From Sipunculus nudus (lineage: Eukaryota > Annelida > Sipuncula > Golfingiida > Sipunculidae): a DNA stretch of 64,000 bases. The position numbers and the translations under genes were made by a program. Positions 23,217 to 35,051 of the stretch are shown in pieces. Where the stretch lies: contig CM049314.1 of assembly GCA_026874595.1 (NCBI GenBank), positions 53,985,812 to 54,049,811 on the forward strand, read 5' to 3'. The notes beneath the pieces were generated by a model, which searched no databases, was not told where the DNA came from, and saw only the letters and a list, made by a program, of their open reading frames with translations. Each line of letters starts with the position of its first letter. Position 1 is the first letter of the stretch.

Positions 23217-25949
23217 AATGTACTGCCACTGTGGGATGAGTTGTGTGTGTTTTTGTCTGTACTTAAGTTCTTCAAATTAGGGGTGGGTATTATTTTACAA
23301 ATTTGGGAAATCCGATACTCTAACCCCCTGAATTAATGTACCTGCATATAAAAACTTGGAAAAATAATTTAACCCCTCTATAACCCCTCTTAAAAAATGC
23401 ATAAAATATAAAAAAATACCTTTTTTCATTTTTTAAAGATTCTTCAACTCCTTTTATAAATTGGGTTTTAACACCGTTTGAAGTTATGTCAAATGTACTG
23501 ACATGATCATATTAAATTGTATAGATGTAAAATTACCAAAGTTCATTAATATAATTAGTGTATGGTCTCAGCTTTGCTTATCACACTGTGAATAAATTAT
23601 AAAAATCGGGAAATAGCGTATATATACCATAAAGTCATATGTGACAAATAATATTATCAAAACTTATACCGGTTTACTGCTGTATAAAAGCTGGAATATA
23701 ATTTCAGAGTCTGAAAAAGATGATCAACACACTGCTGTTAAATATTTTTGGCCTTGTGTTAAGTCGGAAAGGCTGTCAGAAAGTAGTATGGGCAAATCTG
23801 CAAATGCCTACCATATTACGATTCTGCCTTTGTGTAAAGAATTATAACAAAGAAATGGTTTTGTTAGTCACACTTTTGTTCTATCGCCGAGTCTTGCAGG
23901 GAATGTGATACACAAAATATTTTCCGCTTGTAAATATCTACTTTAAGTGCTACAGATAAAGACTCACAAGTTTAGGGCGCCCTTTTCGAATATTTCTTTC
24001 CTGTATAGATTGATGCCCATACTTTTGCAGATGGGAACACCTTTTCAGTTATAAAATAAATAATTATAAAATAAATTGACAGCATCACCCTCACAAAAGC
24101 CAATACCAGTCGTATTTGTGGGATCTCTATCTGAATAAAGAAATAACGACAATCTGTTTCTTTCAGCTGAAGATAGTTAGGCAAAGAAATATGTTAACAT
24201 CAAACACTAGGTCAAAGAACAGGGAGATCATGGCTCCAAACAAGTCCTGGTGAATCCTGTAGTAAACCTTAAATTAAGTAATAATGACCTTTATTCTATG
24301 AGCAATGTGATAGTAAACAACTTGACAGCCAGACTCATCTGAGTCTTAATCCCTGCTGCACTAAAATTGATTGTCATGAATTGAAAATAATAAATATCAT
24401 GTACATATACAGTTTTGTTATCAATCCTACATTTGAACAAAATTGGCCAAAGTTTCAACATAATCTTTTCATTTGAATTTCATAAGGAATTTCATTTTAC
24501 AATACTTTATCCATACATTGCTATGAACCTTCCAGTGCTTATTCTGCTTGGATGAATTTATCTTTTGTACATTAGCCACCTAAAATTAATATTTTTTGTA
24601 GTGAGTACTTTTTGTTTTATGTGAATTCACATTTTACATTCAACTGACATTTACAACTCTGCAGTTTCTGTCTGACTTTGAAAAAAAAAAATCACCCGGA
24701 ATACTCATTATTACCCATTTTGGGTCATCATTCAAAGTTTTAACACAATTAGGCAATATAATGCTTATAAAAGGGAATATCAGACGTGGTTAATTTCAGG
24801 TAAAAAATCATACAATTTCTCCATGGTTATTGCATGGATTATCTTATTATTTGTTACACATGTTAATCTCGGATATCTTTAGAGATGGTGTCAGATTGGT
24901 TGGAATCATATGAACAGGTAGTATCTTTGAACACTTTTTTTTATGAAAGTTTAATGGTCAATTTACGAAAGAGTTTCCAAACTTCAGCAATAATATGCAA
25001 CATTTATTGATAAATATGTTTTAGTTAAACGTACATCATGTATCTTTATTTTGTGAGTGAGATTAAAACATAATTAAACACGTAAATGGCTATAACTTTT
25101 TGAAAAACTGACCTGGAGTCATGCACTTTTATGTTTTTATAGAGCCCCGTCCGTTCTTTAAAAGTGTCAACATCATTTATACCGTAGTTATTAGATTGAA
25201 CTTTTGATTGTGAGAGTGACTGTATATCTTCCTTTCATTCATTTCATCATAACTGTATCAAACTTTTGTGAATTTCGGACAACAACAATAACATATCCAT
25301 TCCCCAGGAGCGAAAATTGATTTTATGCCAATTTCAACGAACCACAACTTTAGAGAGGCATGTACATGGAGGTTAGTCTGAACCAAAGATTCAAACAGAA
25401 ATGTTTTCAGCAAGTTTTAAAAAAATTCCCACATATTGGAGGGGTTAGCATAGAAACACGCCTCACTACGTCTTTATTAAGTAATGGTCGTTTATGTTGA
25501 TAGAAAGGTATCCTAGTATATTTTTTACCCAAATATGTTTAAATTATGCGTTTGATTAGTATTTTCTAATATGGGTCTCAGATCTTAATAATTGCATATC
25601 ATAAATTGCAGAAATTGATTTTTTCATTATGGTCTGCCAATATTTATCCAAAATATATTTTTCTTTGATAAAAAGCAAATATAGAGAAATACCTAGTAAA
25701 ACAAATGCATGCTATTTATATAAAGGCATATCTTCCCAAAATATTTTAAGTATGGTTCCGCCGAAAACACGTGTGTGTATGTATGTGTGTGTTTTTGTGA
25801 TAAGAAATCAAAGCCGCTCCCCTATACACACATGAAAAAAGTCTCACATACTCAATGACACAGTATCATCCCTTTGATGAGAAAACACAAGCTGTCGTGA
25901 CGTATAATGGTAAGTTCACCGGTCACATGTTGCCCCGCACATTTTCAGC
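23217..25949. other. AT-rich intergenic DNA before C1q gene C
   Basis: No exon recognised. A short piece near 25745-25830 (GGTTCCGCCGAAAACACGTG with a following TG-rich run and AAAGCCGCTCCC) resembles 21770-21850, another dispersed repeat. The promoter and 5' UTR of gene C should lie at the right end. Confidence 0.45.
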
Positions 25950-28900
25950 ATGGCTACCCCACTGAAGACACAATGCGCTCTCATATGTAAGTTTTTTTTT
26001 GTATATAAGTATATCTGTATGTGTACATATATATTTGTGAGCAGACGCTGGGGTTATATAAGAGCTGTGTCAATAAAGTCTCATTATATAAACTTGTTTT
26101 GACGGAAGAACCAATTTTGAAGTGCTGTTTCTATTTTTCTTTGAAAAGGATGTAAACATTCCTTCATAAGCAAATAATGGATGCGAGTGTCAAGATCAGG
26201 TTTTCAGGTATGGTAATCACAGTTGTGTCAAATGTCGCTTTGTTTAAGGGAGGCCTTAGTATAGCATATATCCAGTTCTTCTGGTAAGTTTATAGCCAAA
26301 TAAAAGGATCATTTTGCTAAATAAAAAAACCAAGTGATATCATGAAACATTAACTTAGGGTATCTCGTGGCCTTGCCAAGTTTTGCATTATGTATGTGAA
26401 AAGTATGGTAACAATTTAACAAAGACCCAAGGACCAAAGTTTACAAGTGTATTTTCACATATAATATATACTGGGTAGCTAATATTATTCTATTTCATAC
26501 AAGGAATATATAATTCATATAATAACGGGACTTCAGGTATACATTTCCTTAAATATTGAACATTATACAAATTTGACTTGCCTTCTATAAGGAAGAAATA
26601 TCATGTGATTTTAACAGTTTGCGATTTATGCTATGTTGAGGTTTCACAAATGTGCCCATGTCCATTTTAAAGAAACTGCTGAACTGACTCATGAAATTGT
26701 TGTATGATCACAGCTATATTGGTGGGCATATATTAAGTACACACGAATTCAAACACACTGACACATTTTAAAAAGTATGCCCATTGCCTGTTCACGAGCT
26801 GAACACATTTACATGACTGATACGGGCTAAAATAAAACAGAATCCATTATATAATCTAATTAAAGGCAGTCTGTCTACAAATATGATCATACAATCTATG
26901 TTCACCTAGAAATAAATATATATGGGCAAAATGAGATATAAATACAAGCCCAACTTATAAATGAGATGAGGAACCAACTGCATCAACTAAGAACTTAATT
27001 TTACGTGCTTAAACTTTCAATGGCTTTCAACTGAAGTTCGCTTTTCATGGAAACAGATTGTGTCAAGAGTGGAAGTAATTTCCCAATGTAAATGGCACCG
27101 CTAGATGGTGGCGCCCACTAGAACCGCTCGGTAAACCATGCCTGAGGAAAATGCGCCTTCAGGCTATTTAAACTGTCTATCCTTAGCAAGTCTACAACAC
27201 TGATATCCGAATATGTAACTAGTTTGATCGAGATAAAAAATCAGATATCCTGCCGACATAAACACATATACCACCAGTTATCATCTCGAAGTTAGTTCAT
27301 CACAAGCACCGTGACCATAATATAATATCTTGCTTACAAAATTCAATCCATCGTATCAATTCATTTTCAGCCTACGTAAAAACAACACCGCGTCAGTACA
27401 CATATTGTCTTGTCTGTTTAAACACTAATTGAGAAGAGATGTTATGCAAATGCTCCATTGTTATTTGCAGGTGCCAGTTTTCTTCTAGGCCTGGGATCAG
27501 TATGGGCTCAGACCGGTGAGTATGTAAAGAAATACTTGATTGAATCATACTACATTTTTTTAAGGTTTTGTGAATGAGATTAAACCAAACTACACCCTCT
27601 GAGTTTCTTTTAAACCAAACCTGGCCATTAATTATCCCAACTGAGACTAAGATAATCAAGACTAGGTGCGATATTTAAACTTTTTATTTTGGAGAATCAG
27701 GCTGCTTGTTTTTTTTATCTGGGACATAGTTCTATGGCCAAAGTATAAGATTGTACCAGGTCCAAGAAGAAACCTGTATATCCAAGACTGTATCCAGTAA
27801 AGTTGTGTAAAAACGGTACAGGATTGTGTCTGATATTTCCGACATCTAAATAAAGGCTAGCAGTATAAATGCTCGAGATTTCTAGTTTAAATGAATGTGC
27901 CAAGATCTTTTGCTCACAGACAAACAAAAATGTTTTAGATTATTACGGGGATTCTAAACCCTAAACTCAAGAGTCCATCTTTGCTCTAAGACCAACAGGA
28001 AATGTATAAAATGACAGGCAGTATATTTTGGGTATCAGCTGGAACCCTTTTTATTTGAAGTGTATTGATCAAACACTTTCTTGAGGCCACTATGATATCA
28101 GAGGTTTTTAATATATCCATAAATTCTTAAAGACGATGTCCATGAACTATTTTACAATGTATGTAAAACGAAATTGAAAGTGATCAGTCAGTACGGATGA
28201 GCTTATTTTAACAATATGCATTTGAAGTTTTTTATGCACAGGCCGAAAAAAACCAAGAAGGCTGAGACTAAAAAAATCTGTTAATTTGTTTAGAGATTTC
28301 ATGACTTCGTGGTATACAAACACTGCCGGGGATCGAGCCGGCGAAATTCAAATTCAATCCTGGGCGTTAACCAAGACATGGTATTCCTTTAATTATATGG
28401 GTTTATTTATGATTAGACGATAATTATCATAAAGAAATATTGTATAGACTATTATATATGTTTTATTGACTATTATATTTTTCAGTGTGTCATTCTTATT
28501 ATGTGTCGATATTCGTGAGTGTTCTTGATATTATTACGATGAATGTACAAAGAAAGTACTTGCACGTGATTCCGTTTTGGTATTCCTACTTGCAGACCAA
28601 GCATCCTTTGCTGTCAATATTTTTGACCGGCAGGGTAGCATGGATCCTGTCAATTTTGATGCTGTCGCCATCAATCGACTCGGCCAGCTGGACCAGGACA
28701 CGTGGCGACTTACCATTCCATCTGCCGGGCTCTATTTGGTCAGTCTGTCCGCCGGGCATCCCGGAGACGGCTTGACCGATTACAGGCTGCAACAAGGTTG
28801 AAGGATATTCATTCTACCCACACATACACCCCTCCTTCACTCTTAGTGGAATAGCCCATTGACACCCCTATGATAAAGTAGGTTGTCCTGTATGTCAGAG

Positions 28901-30295
28901 TGGGCCTAGGGGATAGGACTAGGCTCTGCTATGGAAAACTTTCGCCCTTTGGCACAAGACATTGGTCACTTGGTAAGTTTGCCCCTGTATGCCTTAGACG
29001 AAGTGGACAATGTGTAGCCCCAGATAAAACATTCGCTGAAGGAGATAAGTTTGCGTTTATGGCTTTATGGAAAGTTAATTAGTTTAGCTAAATCAATTAT
29101 GGAGTTTAAATCAAGGACTGGCACTGTAGCACCATACGGCTTAAAGATAACATTAATTCAAATTACAGACTGATCTTTAGGCCATTTTGGTATTGTAAAC
29201 TTTTTTTATTATGTGACAGGAATCCTACATTTGACGAGGGTACTAGCTAATAAATATCTATACGTTGTGATATTAATCTGTATTCGGCACTTTTATTTTG
29301 CGTCGTTTCATCTTGCAAAGGTAACAACACCAAGACCGCGATATATCGTGACGAATCAAACACCGACAGGCAGAGTATCCTGGGAAGAGACATCGTCACG
29401 TGGTTGAATGTCAGCGACGAACTCTACGTCAGAAGTAACGGACCTCGTCTAATTAGCTCCACGGAATCTCTGGCAACATCATGGGGGACTTTCGCTCTCT
29501 CCGGGGATATGGGAACCACGATTGGATTCGGTGTTGCTCGGAGTAGCAATTTTACAGCCGGCAAAATTACTTTTGATACAGTATGGGCTAATGACGGTAA
29601 CGGCTGGGATATTAACACTAGTGTCTTTACAGTTCCTACGACAGGTATTTATTATTTCAGCTTCTCGACAGGTGTAACATCAGGGAATAGTGTAGAGGTG
29701 TATCTACGAATAAACAACCAAAAGGTCCACCGCATACACAGAAGCTCGGCCAGCACAGTTGACGTGGACACCTTTCAGAGGGCGGTCATGTTGAGCCTGT
29801 TCTCCGGCGATAAAGTGGAGATGGTGTCTGATCATAATGGTCATTCTAACAGCGATTATCTGACCACCTTTAGCGGGTTTATGTACAACACGGTCCGGCC
29901 TCTGCGCCTTGCGTGGTCCGTGTCCCGCAGCTCGTCCGTGAGTGGAGAGAATGATCCGTTAGAGTTCCAGCACGTCGACGTCAACGAGGGGAGCGCCTGG
30001 CAGGAGAACCACGCGGTCTGCTACCTCAGCGGCATCTACTACCTTCATGTCAGCGCCTTAACGTCATCAAATAGCGATTTCTCGGTATAATGCATTTATT
30101 TTTTCATTGAAAATAACAGCATCCTTGTTTATATTTGGCGAATATTTTATTTCTTAATATGTTTTGCATTTTTTTTTTGCAGTGAAAAAAATGTCTATAT
30201 TCATGTTTGTATTTGGCAATTATAGTATATCTGAAGTGTTGGATCAACTCGCTTTAATAACAATTATCATTGTTATAATTATAATTTAATCACCG

Positions 30296-30333
<38 letters not shown>

Positions 30334-30696
30334 ATTATAATTATACACAGGAATTTTAGTCCCTTTTAGGTGTCACTTAAGGCCATCTTTTCCCCAGTGA
30401 CGAATAGTTGATAATTTAATTAGGGTTTAAATTAATTTGGATAGGGACATTCTTAACAAACAAAGACAGTCGCCTACTGGGAACTGTCGTATAACTTTCA
30501 GCTGACAGTTATGCTGGATAATCGGCCGATTGGAGAACTACGTCACGAGTCGCCGGACAGCGAAGAGACCATGAGCAGGTCACTGATGGTGGAGTGCTCT
30601 GAGGGACAAACATTTAAGATTATATCATTCGGAAGCATCAACTCAGGAGACGAATCAAGGGACATCAACTTCATGGGATTTTACATGTTTCTGTAA
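25950..30696 (+). CDS. Secreted triple C1q-domain protein, gene C (complete)
   Basis: Five exons: 25950-25986 (37 nt), 27471-27515 (45 nt), 28596-28796 (201 nt), 29321-30084 (764 nt) and 30502-30696 (195 nt, TAA). Introns 1-3 are phase 1, intron 4 is phase 0, all GT-AG. The product is 413 residues. Residues 1 to about 26 form a signal peptide (starts MATPLKTQCALI, ends SVWAQT). Domain 1 spans about 29-155 (INRLGQLD, SAGLYLVSLSAGH). Domain 2, about 160-287, is canonical C1q (ITFDTVWAND, GIYYFSFSTGV, TTFSGFMY). Domain 3, about 293-413, has VNEGSAW, CYLSGIYYLHV and the terminal RDINFMGFYMFL. No collagen stalk. Domain 3 keeps two cysteines (in AVCYLSG and MVECSEG) also present in gene B, a possible disulfide. 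Unlike A and B, the body exon is split by an extra intron at 28797-29320. The start was chosen because the ATG exon has the same size and phase as in gene A. Confidence 0.92.
28318..28376 (-). repeat. tRNA-like SINE fragment
   Basis: On the minus strand GGCTCGATCCCCGGCAG matches a pol III B-box with its stem. The rest does not fold into a full tRNA as far as I can judge by eye. It lies in intron 2 of C1q gene C. Confidence 0.4.
30295..30333. repeat. ATT trinucleotide microsatellite
   Basis: About twelve ATT units in the last intron of C1q gene C. Confidence 0.9.
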
Positions 30697-30701
30697 ATAA
30701 A
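30696..30701 (+). terminator. Polyadenylation signal overlapping the stop of C1q gene C
   Basis: AATAAA shares its first base with the last base of the TAA stop (30694-30696). A second AATAAA lies near 30955. Use of the first would leave a 3' UTR of only a few tens of bases. Confidence 0.45.
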
Positions 30702-32208
30702 CATGAACATACTGACGAACATCAACTTCTGTTTTCCTGCGATTACCATTTTTATTTTTGTTTAGACCCTTTTCAAGAGGCAAGAGCTGCAAATCTGTAT
30801 TCATATCTTCACATTGTTTTCTCTCATTCTTCCTGTTAAGCTGCATTCAAAATATCACTGCTACTTTAATTTCGTTACATTGATCATATTTTTTTCTTAG
30901 AATTTTGATATTGCCATGTGCAAACCATAAAACAGAACCTTCCATGACATTGATAATAAAATGTCGGAACCCCAATGTGTTACGGAAAATTTATTAATGC
31001 ATAGTAACATCAGAAATTGTTTTAATACATATTATATATCTACTTGTAATAATTCAAGATAAAGGACCCTTTGAGTCTAACCACATATCCTCTGTTTTAA
31101 TCCCAATGAATTATTTTCTGAAAATATATGAATTTACATATAGCCGCAACTTTAACAGACTCAGACAATTTGCGCTGACCATACAGGTCATAGATAACAG
31201 TAACACACCATTTACTCCCTAGCTGAAACAGAAGTTGTCGTTGATGTCAGATGCCGCTTAACGATCTTTTTCTACAATCGGACCTTGCCCGTGCTGCGTA
31301 CGTATAATGTGTGACGTCTGTAATTCACATCTTATAAGAGAGTTAAACAGGTGGAGTTGTTGGAGTGGCCCGACTGCTCGTTCAAGTGTCTGTACTTGGT
31401 CTTGCACTTGGAGTCCGGGCGAGAATGTATCTGGGGAGGGAGTTTGGTGGAAATGGGATATGTAACGGCTGCTTGTCTTAGAGCGAAATCACGCTTGTTT
31501 GCGACCTCGCACCAATCCTATAATAACAAGTTCACTGACATCTCCAATGATTCAAGTTATCAAACAGATATTAAGTGTATCAATACAATATTGATACATA
31601 ATATTCTAAAAGACAATTTGGTAATTAAGGCTATTCTATTGAGACCATGTTTTGACATCTACAACACAATGACATAATCAAGTCCACTCTGCGAAAAATG
31701 TACTGAGTATAAATAACTGAACATTATTAACCTATAATGGACCTTTCCCCACTATAAACCCGTCACAACGTGATTATAACAAGCCTTTTCAATGAACTGA
31801 TTGGGCTTGGGAGAATTGGCACCAGTAATATCTGGATGCTAGATTCCAGTGTCGCTTCAAACAATTGACTTTGCGGTATTTCTTCAATTCAAAACATTAT
31901 ACAGGCGTGTCTTACTTTACCTTACAATTGCCGCGTCGGAAATTGCGCGTACATGTGCACAACTCAAACTTGACTACAAACCTAAGGCTGGGTCTGCAAC
32001 CCCAACTTCCCTGACATAAACAGCGACTTTTTGATGGCAAACTGCAGCTAACCAACATAGCGACACCTGGAGAGAATTCTGGTCCGATAAACTAAAGAAA
32101 AAGGTGTTGTTATGTTATGGCTGTGTTATGTTATATTCTTTATGAATTAGCAGAACCACACGATTAAATCAATAATGTGTGACAAAAAGGCCACACTATA
32201 CATTAATT
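30702..32208. other. Intergenic DNA, no gene supported
   Basis: AT-rich with no recognised repeat. A 108-codon open frame at 31351-31677 has no domain, signal peptide or conserved neighbour and is not called. Confidence 0.5.
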
Positions 32209-33930
32209 TCATCCGGGTGTGTTGGTACAGACTACCATGTGTTCCTGTAAAGATAACTGCCTGCGGGTGTGTTGCTTGGTACAGACAACCATGTGTTCCT
32301 GTAAAGAAACCTGCCTGCGGGTGTGTTGCTTGGTACAGACTGCCATGTGTTCCTGTAATGAAACCTGCCTGCGGGTGTGTTGCTTGGTACAGACTACCAT
32401 GTGTTCCTGTAATGAAACCTGCCTGCGGGTGTGTTGCTTGGTACAGACAACCATTTGTTCCTGTAATGAAACCTGCCTGCGGGTGTGTTGCTTGGTACAG
32501 ACTACCATGTGTTCCTGTAAAGAAACCTGCCTGCGGGTGTGTTGCTTGGTACAGACTACCATGTGTTCCTGTAAAGAAACCTGCCTGCGGGTGTGTTGCT
32601 TGGTACAGACTACCATGTGTTCCTGTAATGAAACCTGCCTGCGGGTGTGTTGCTTGGTACAGACAACCATGTGTTCCTGTAATGAAACCTGCCTGCGGGT
32701 GTGTTGCTTGGTACAGACTACCATGTGTTCCTGTAAAGAAACCTGCCTGCGGGTGTGTTGCTTGGTACAGACTACCATGTGTTCCTGTAATGAAACCTGC
32801 CTGCGGGTGTGTTGCTTGGTACAGACAACCATGTGTTCCTGTAATGAAACCTGCCTGCGGGTGTGTTGCTTGGTACAGACTACCATGTGTTCCTGTAAAG
32901 AAACCTGCCTGCGGGTGTGTTGCTTGGTACAGACAACCATGTGTTCCTGTAAAGAAACCTGCCTGCGGGTGTGTTGCTTGGTACAGACAACCATGTGTTC
33001 CTGTAATGAAACCTGCCTGCGGGTGTGTTGCTTGGTACAGACTACCATGTGTTCCTGTAAAGAAACCTGCCTGCGGGTGTGTTGCTTGGTACAGACTACC
33101 ATGTGTTCCTGTAATGAAACCTGCCTGCGGGTGTGTTGCTTGGTACAGACTACCATGTGTTCCTGTAATGAAACCTGCCTGCGGGTGTGTTGCTTGGTAC
33201 AGACTACCATGTGTTCCTGAAAAGATACCTGCCTGCGGGTGTGTTGCTTGGTACAGACTACCATGTGTTCTTGTATAGAAACCTGCCTGCGGGTGTGTTG
33301 CTTGGTACAGACAACCATGTGTTCCTGTAATGAAACCTGCCTGCGGGTGTGTTGCTTGGTACAGACTGCCATGTGTTCCTGTAATGAAACCTGCCTGCGG
33401 GTGTGTTGCTTGGTACAGACTGCCATGTGTTCCTGTAAAGAAACCTGCCTGCGGGTGTGTTGCTTGGTACTGACTACCATGTGTTCCTGTAAGGAAACCT
33501 GCCTGCTCACACGCATGCACTCTGTATCAAGGCCAGTATAGTCACAGGAAAGCAGAGAACTGGCGAACGGTCCAAACAAAACAAGGACACTAAAGTTAGT
33601 TGAAGAGAAGACGGGAAAAATATATGAAATAATATAACGCCTTCGGTACAAACCTCGACGGATGTGAATAATACGCCTCAAAGAATAAACAGAAAAGTGT
33701 GATATACGAAAACCCATCGTAATCCATTTAATAGTGTTCATGGCATTTTTAGCAAGGAAGTCTAATCCTGAAATTAACGTGCTGGTTTGTTTACAAATCC
33801 ACGATTGATAAGAAAGATGTGTATATAATAAAACTTTAAACTTTATTAGGACGTCGCTGGAAAAGCGGTGTACCATAGTGATCGCCTTGTCCGTCCGTCC
33901 TTCTTTAGTGACGCTTTCCTTTGCGCGCAT
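32209..33930 (-). CDS. Hypothetical multi-copy peptide-precursor-like frame over the 54-bp minisatellite
   Basis: One minus-strand frame stays open for 573 codons, from 33930 to a TGA at 32209-32211 that immediately follows the last repeat. About 24 copies of an 18-residue unit, consensus QVSLQEHMVVCTKQHTRR, follow a unique N-terminal part. Each unit ends in Arg-Arg and starts with Gln. Just before the array the frame reads a hydrophobic stretch VLVLFGPFASSLLSC, signal-peptide-like, preceded by a good acceptor (pyrimidine-rich ..CTTTAG near 33595). A spliced ATG exon further right is therefore possible; the methionines within the open frame are not followed by a standard signal peptide. The two common variant sites in the array are silent in this frame. 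No clear polyadenylation signal lies just downstream. The alternative, a non-coding minisatellite whose unit is a multiple of three, is fully viable. Confidence 0.25.
   Translation of the reverse strand: MRAKESVTKEGRTDKAITMVHRFSSDVLIKFKVLLYTHLSYQSWICKQTSTLISGLDFLAKNAMNTIKWITMGFRISHFSVYSLRRIIHIRRGLYRRRYIISYIFPVFSSTNFSVLVLFGPFASSLLSCDYTGLDTECMRVSRQVSLQEHMVVSTKQHTRRQVSLQEHMAVCTKQHTRRQVSLQEHMAVCTKQHTRRQVSLQEHMVVCTKQHTRRQVSIQEHMVVCTKQHTRRQVSFQEHMVVCTKQHTRRQVSLQEHMVVCTKQHTRRQVSLQEHMVVCTKQHTRRQVSLQEHMVVCTKQHTRRQVSLQEHMVVCTKQHTRRQVSLQEHMVVCTKQHTRRQVSLQEHMVVCTKQHTRRQVSLQEHMVVCTKQHTRRQVSLQEHMVVCTKQHTRRQVSLQEHMVVCTKQHTRRQVSLQEHMVVCTKQHTRRQVSLQEHMVVCTKQHTRRQVSLQEHMVVCTKQHTRRQVSLQEHMVVCTKQHTRRQVSLQEQMVVCTKQHTRRQVSLQEHMVVCTKQHTRRQVSLQEHMAVCTKQHTRRQVSLQEHMVVCTKQHTRRQLSLQEHMVVCTNTPG
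32213..33510. repeat. 54-bp minisatellite, about 24 units
   Basis: Units of 54 bp (GGTGTGTTGCTTGGTACAGA, then YWRCCATGTGTTCCTGTAAW, then GAAACCTGCCTGCG). Three sites carry most variation: TAC/AAC/TGC after CAGAC and A/T in GTAAWG. The first unit is shortened by four bases. Two units near 33220 and 33271 carry private changes that create plus-strand stops. Homology is very high, implying recent expansion or conversion. Confidence 0.97.
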
Positions 33931-35051
33931 TATCGAAATAAATATACTTTTGACCTTCTCAAATTCATAGGATTGGTTGGTGTGTATGCGGCCTCAAGCC
34001 CTGTGGCATTACAGATCCAACCGAAAAATAATATGGCCACCGGAGCACAATCGTTGGTTTCTTTTCGCACGCAGTATTTGAAAGATAATACATTTATAAT
34101 GGTGATTGGTGTCTATTGGAGCTTCCGTTCGAAATTTTGACTGAGGATTGACCCACATAACTTTTTGTCAAATATTTTTTTGAAGATTAGTAACTTTTAG
34201 AAAATTTGGGAAATTTCAGATCAATATGACATCCAATATATAGCCACAGTACTGCTATTGTGAGGAACTGGCCATCACCGGGCCCTAAATGAAGTTCTTT
34301 ATTTTATTTGGCATATGTTTATAATTAACATGTCACACATGATATCATGATTTTATAATTAAGTGGAATTTCTCTAGTTTTCCTAAAAGCACATGCGTTT
34401 TAACACACGGTGTTGCGTATAGGGAGAGAACTAATAGTCGAGCTAATGCTAGAGCTAGGGCTTCGGTAGCCTGCCAACTGGGAGACCCTTACAAACCCAA
34501 CAGCCTAGCACGGGCAACTACAACCCACTGTCACGGCCAGAATGCTAGCTTAGAGGGCCGAATATTAACCTGTTAACATTCTACTGTCCAGGAACCTAGA
34601 CAGTTATTTTAGTCCTACATGATGGAAAATGTTTCGACTGTTAATACATGAAATAGCAGTAAAACACCGTGATGACAACGTGTCCTGTACAGCGAAGACT
34701 GTACTTGATCAATAATACTGGTATCTTGGCCCAGGACGAGTACGCGTGATAGATACCAGGGTACATATGTGCCTGGGAACCTCCTCACAACAGATCCATT
34801 ATTTCTTTAAAGGATGGCAGGCAAAAAAAATATGTGTTGTATGGTGCGATATCTGTTGAAATTTTTTTCTCGTCAGCCAAATTTACTCGATACAATGGAA
34901 GCCGGTGCGACTGAATCGCGGGATATATGATAACTGCATTTACACTAATATCTATGAGTAATGAATAGAATGTTTTACAATATTTGCAAATACTTTACTT
35001 AAGAAAACAATGCACAGTATTGTAAGATAAAGAGAATTGTAATCGAGTTGC
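33931..35051. other. Intergenic DNA, no gene supported
   Basis: Contains a mildly GC-richer patch near 34430-34570 and AT-rich filler. No exon, TIR pair or tandem array was recognised. Confidence 0.45.

Noticed and set aside
31351-31677. 108-codon plus-strand open frame
   Set aside because: No motif, signal peptide, splice context or second copy.
32175-33278. Long plus-strand frames over the 54-bp array, one of them Cys-rich and metallothionein-like (MCSCKETCLRVCC)
   Set aside because: Both are broken by stops in two units, and the common variant sites change amino acids, unlike the minus-strand frame called above.
32213-33510. CRISPR-like array
   Set aside because: The units are contiguous with no unique spacers, and the context is eukaryotic; it is a minisatellite.
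32147-33520. 457-codon minus-strand frame (THPQAGFITGTHGSLYQA repeats)
   Set aside because: The frequent variants are replacement changes (F/I, S/C), so it looks like a by-product of a unit divisible by three.
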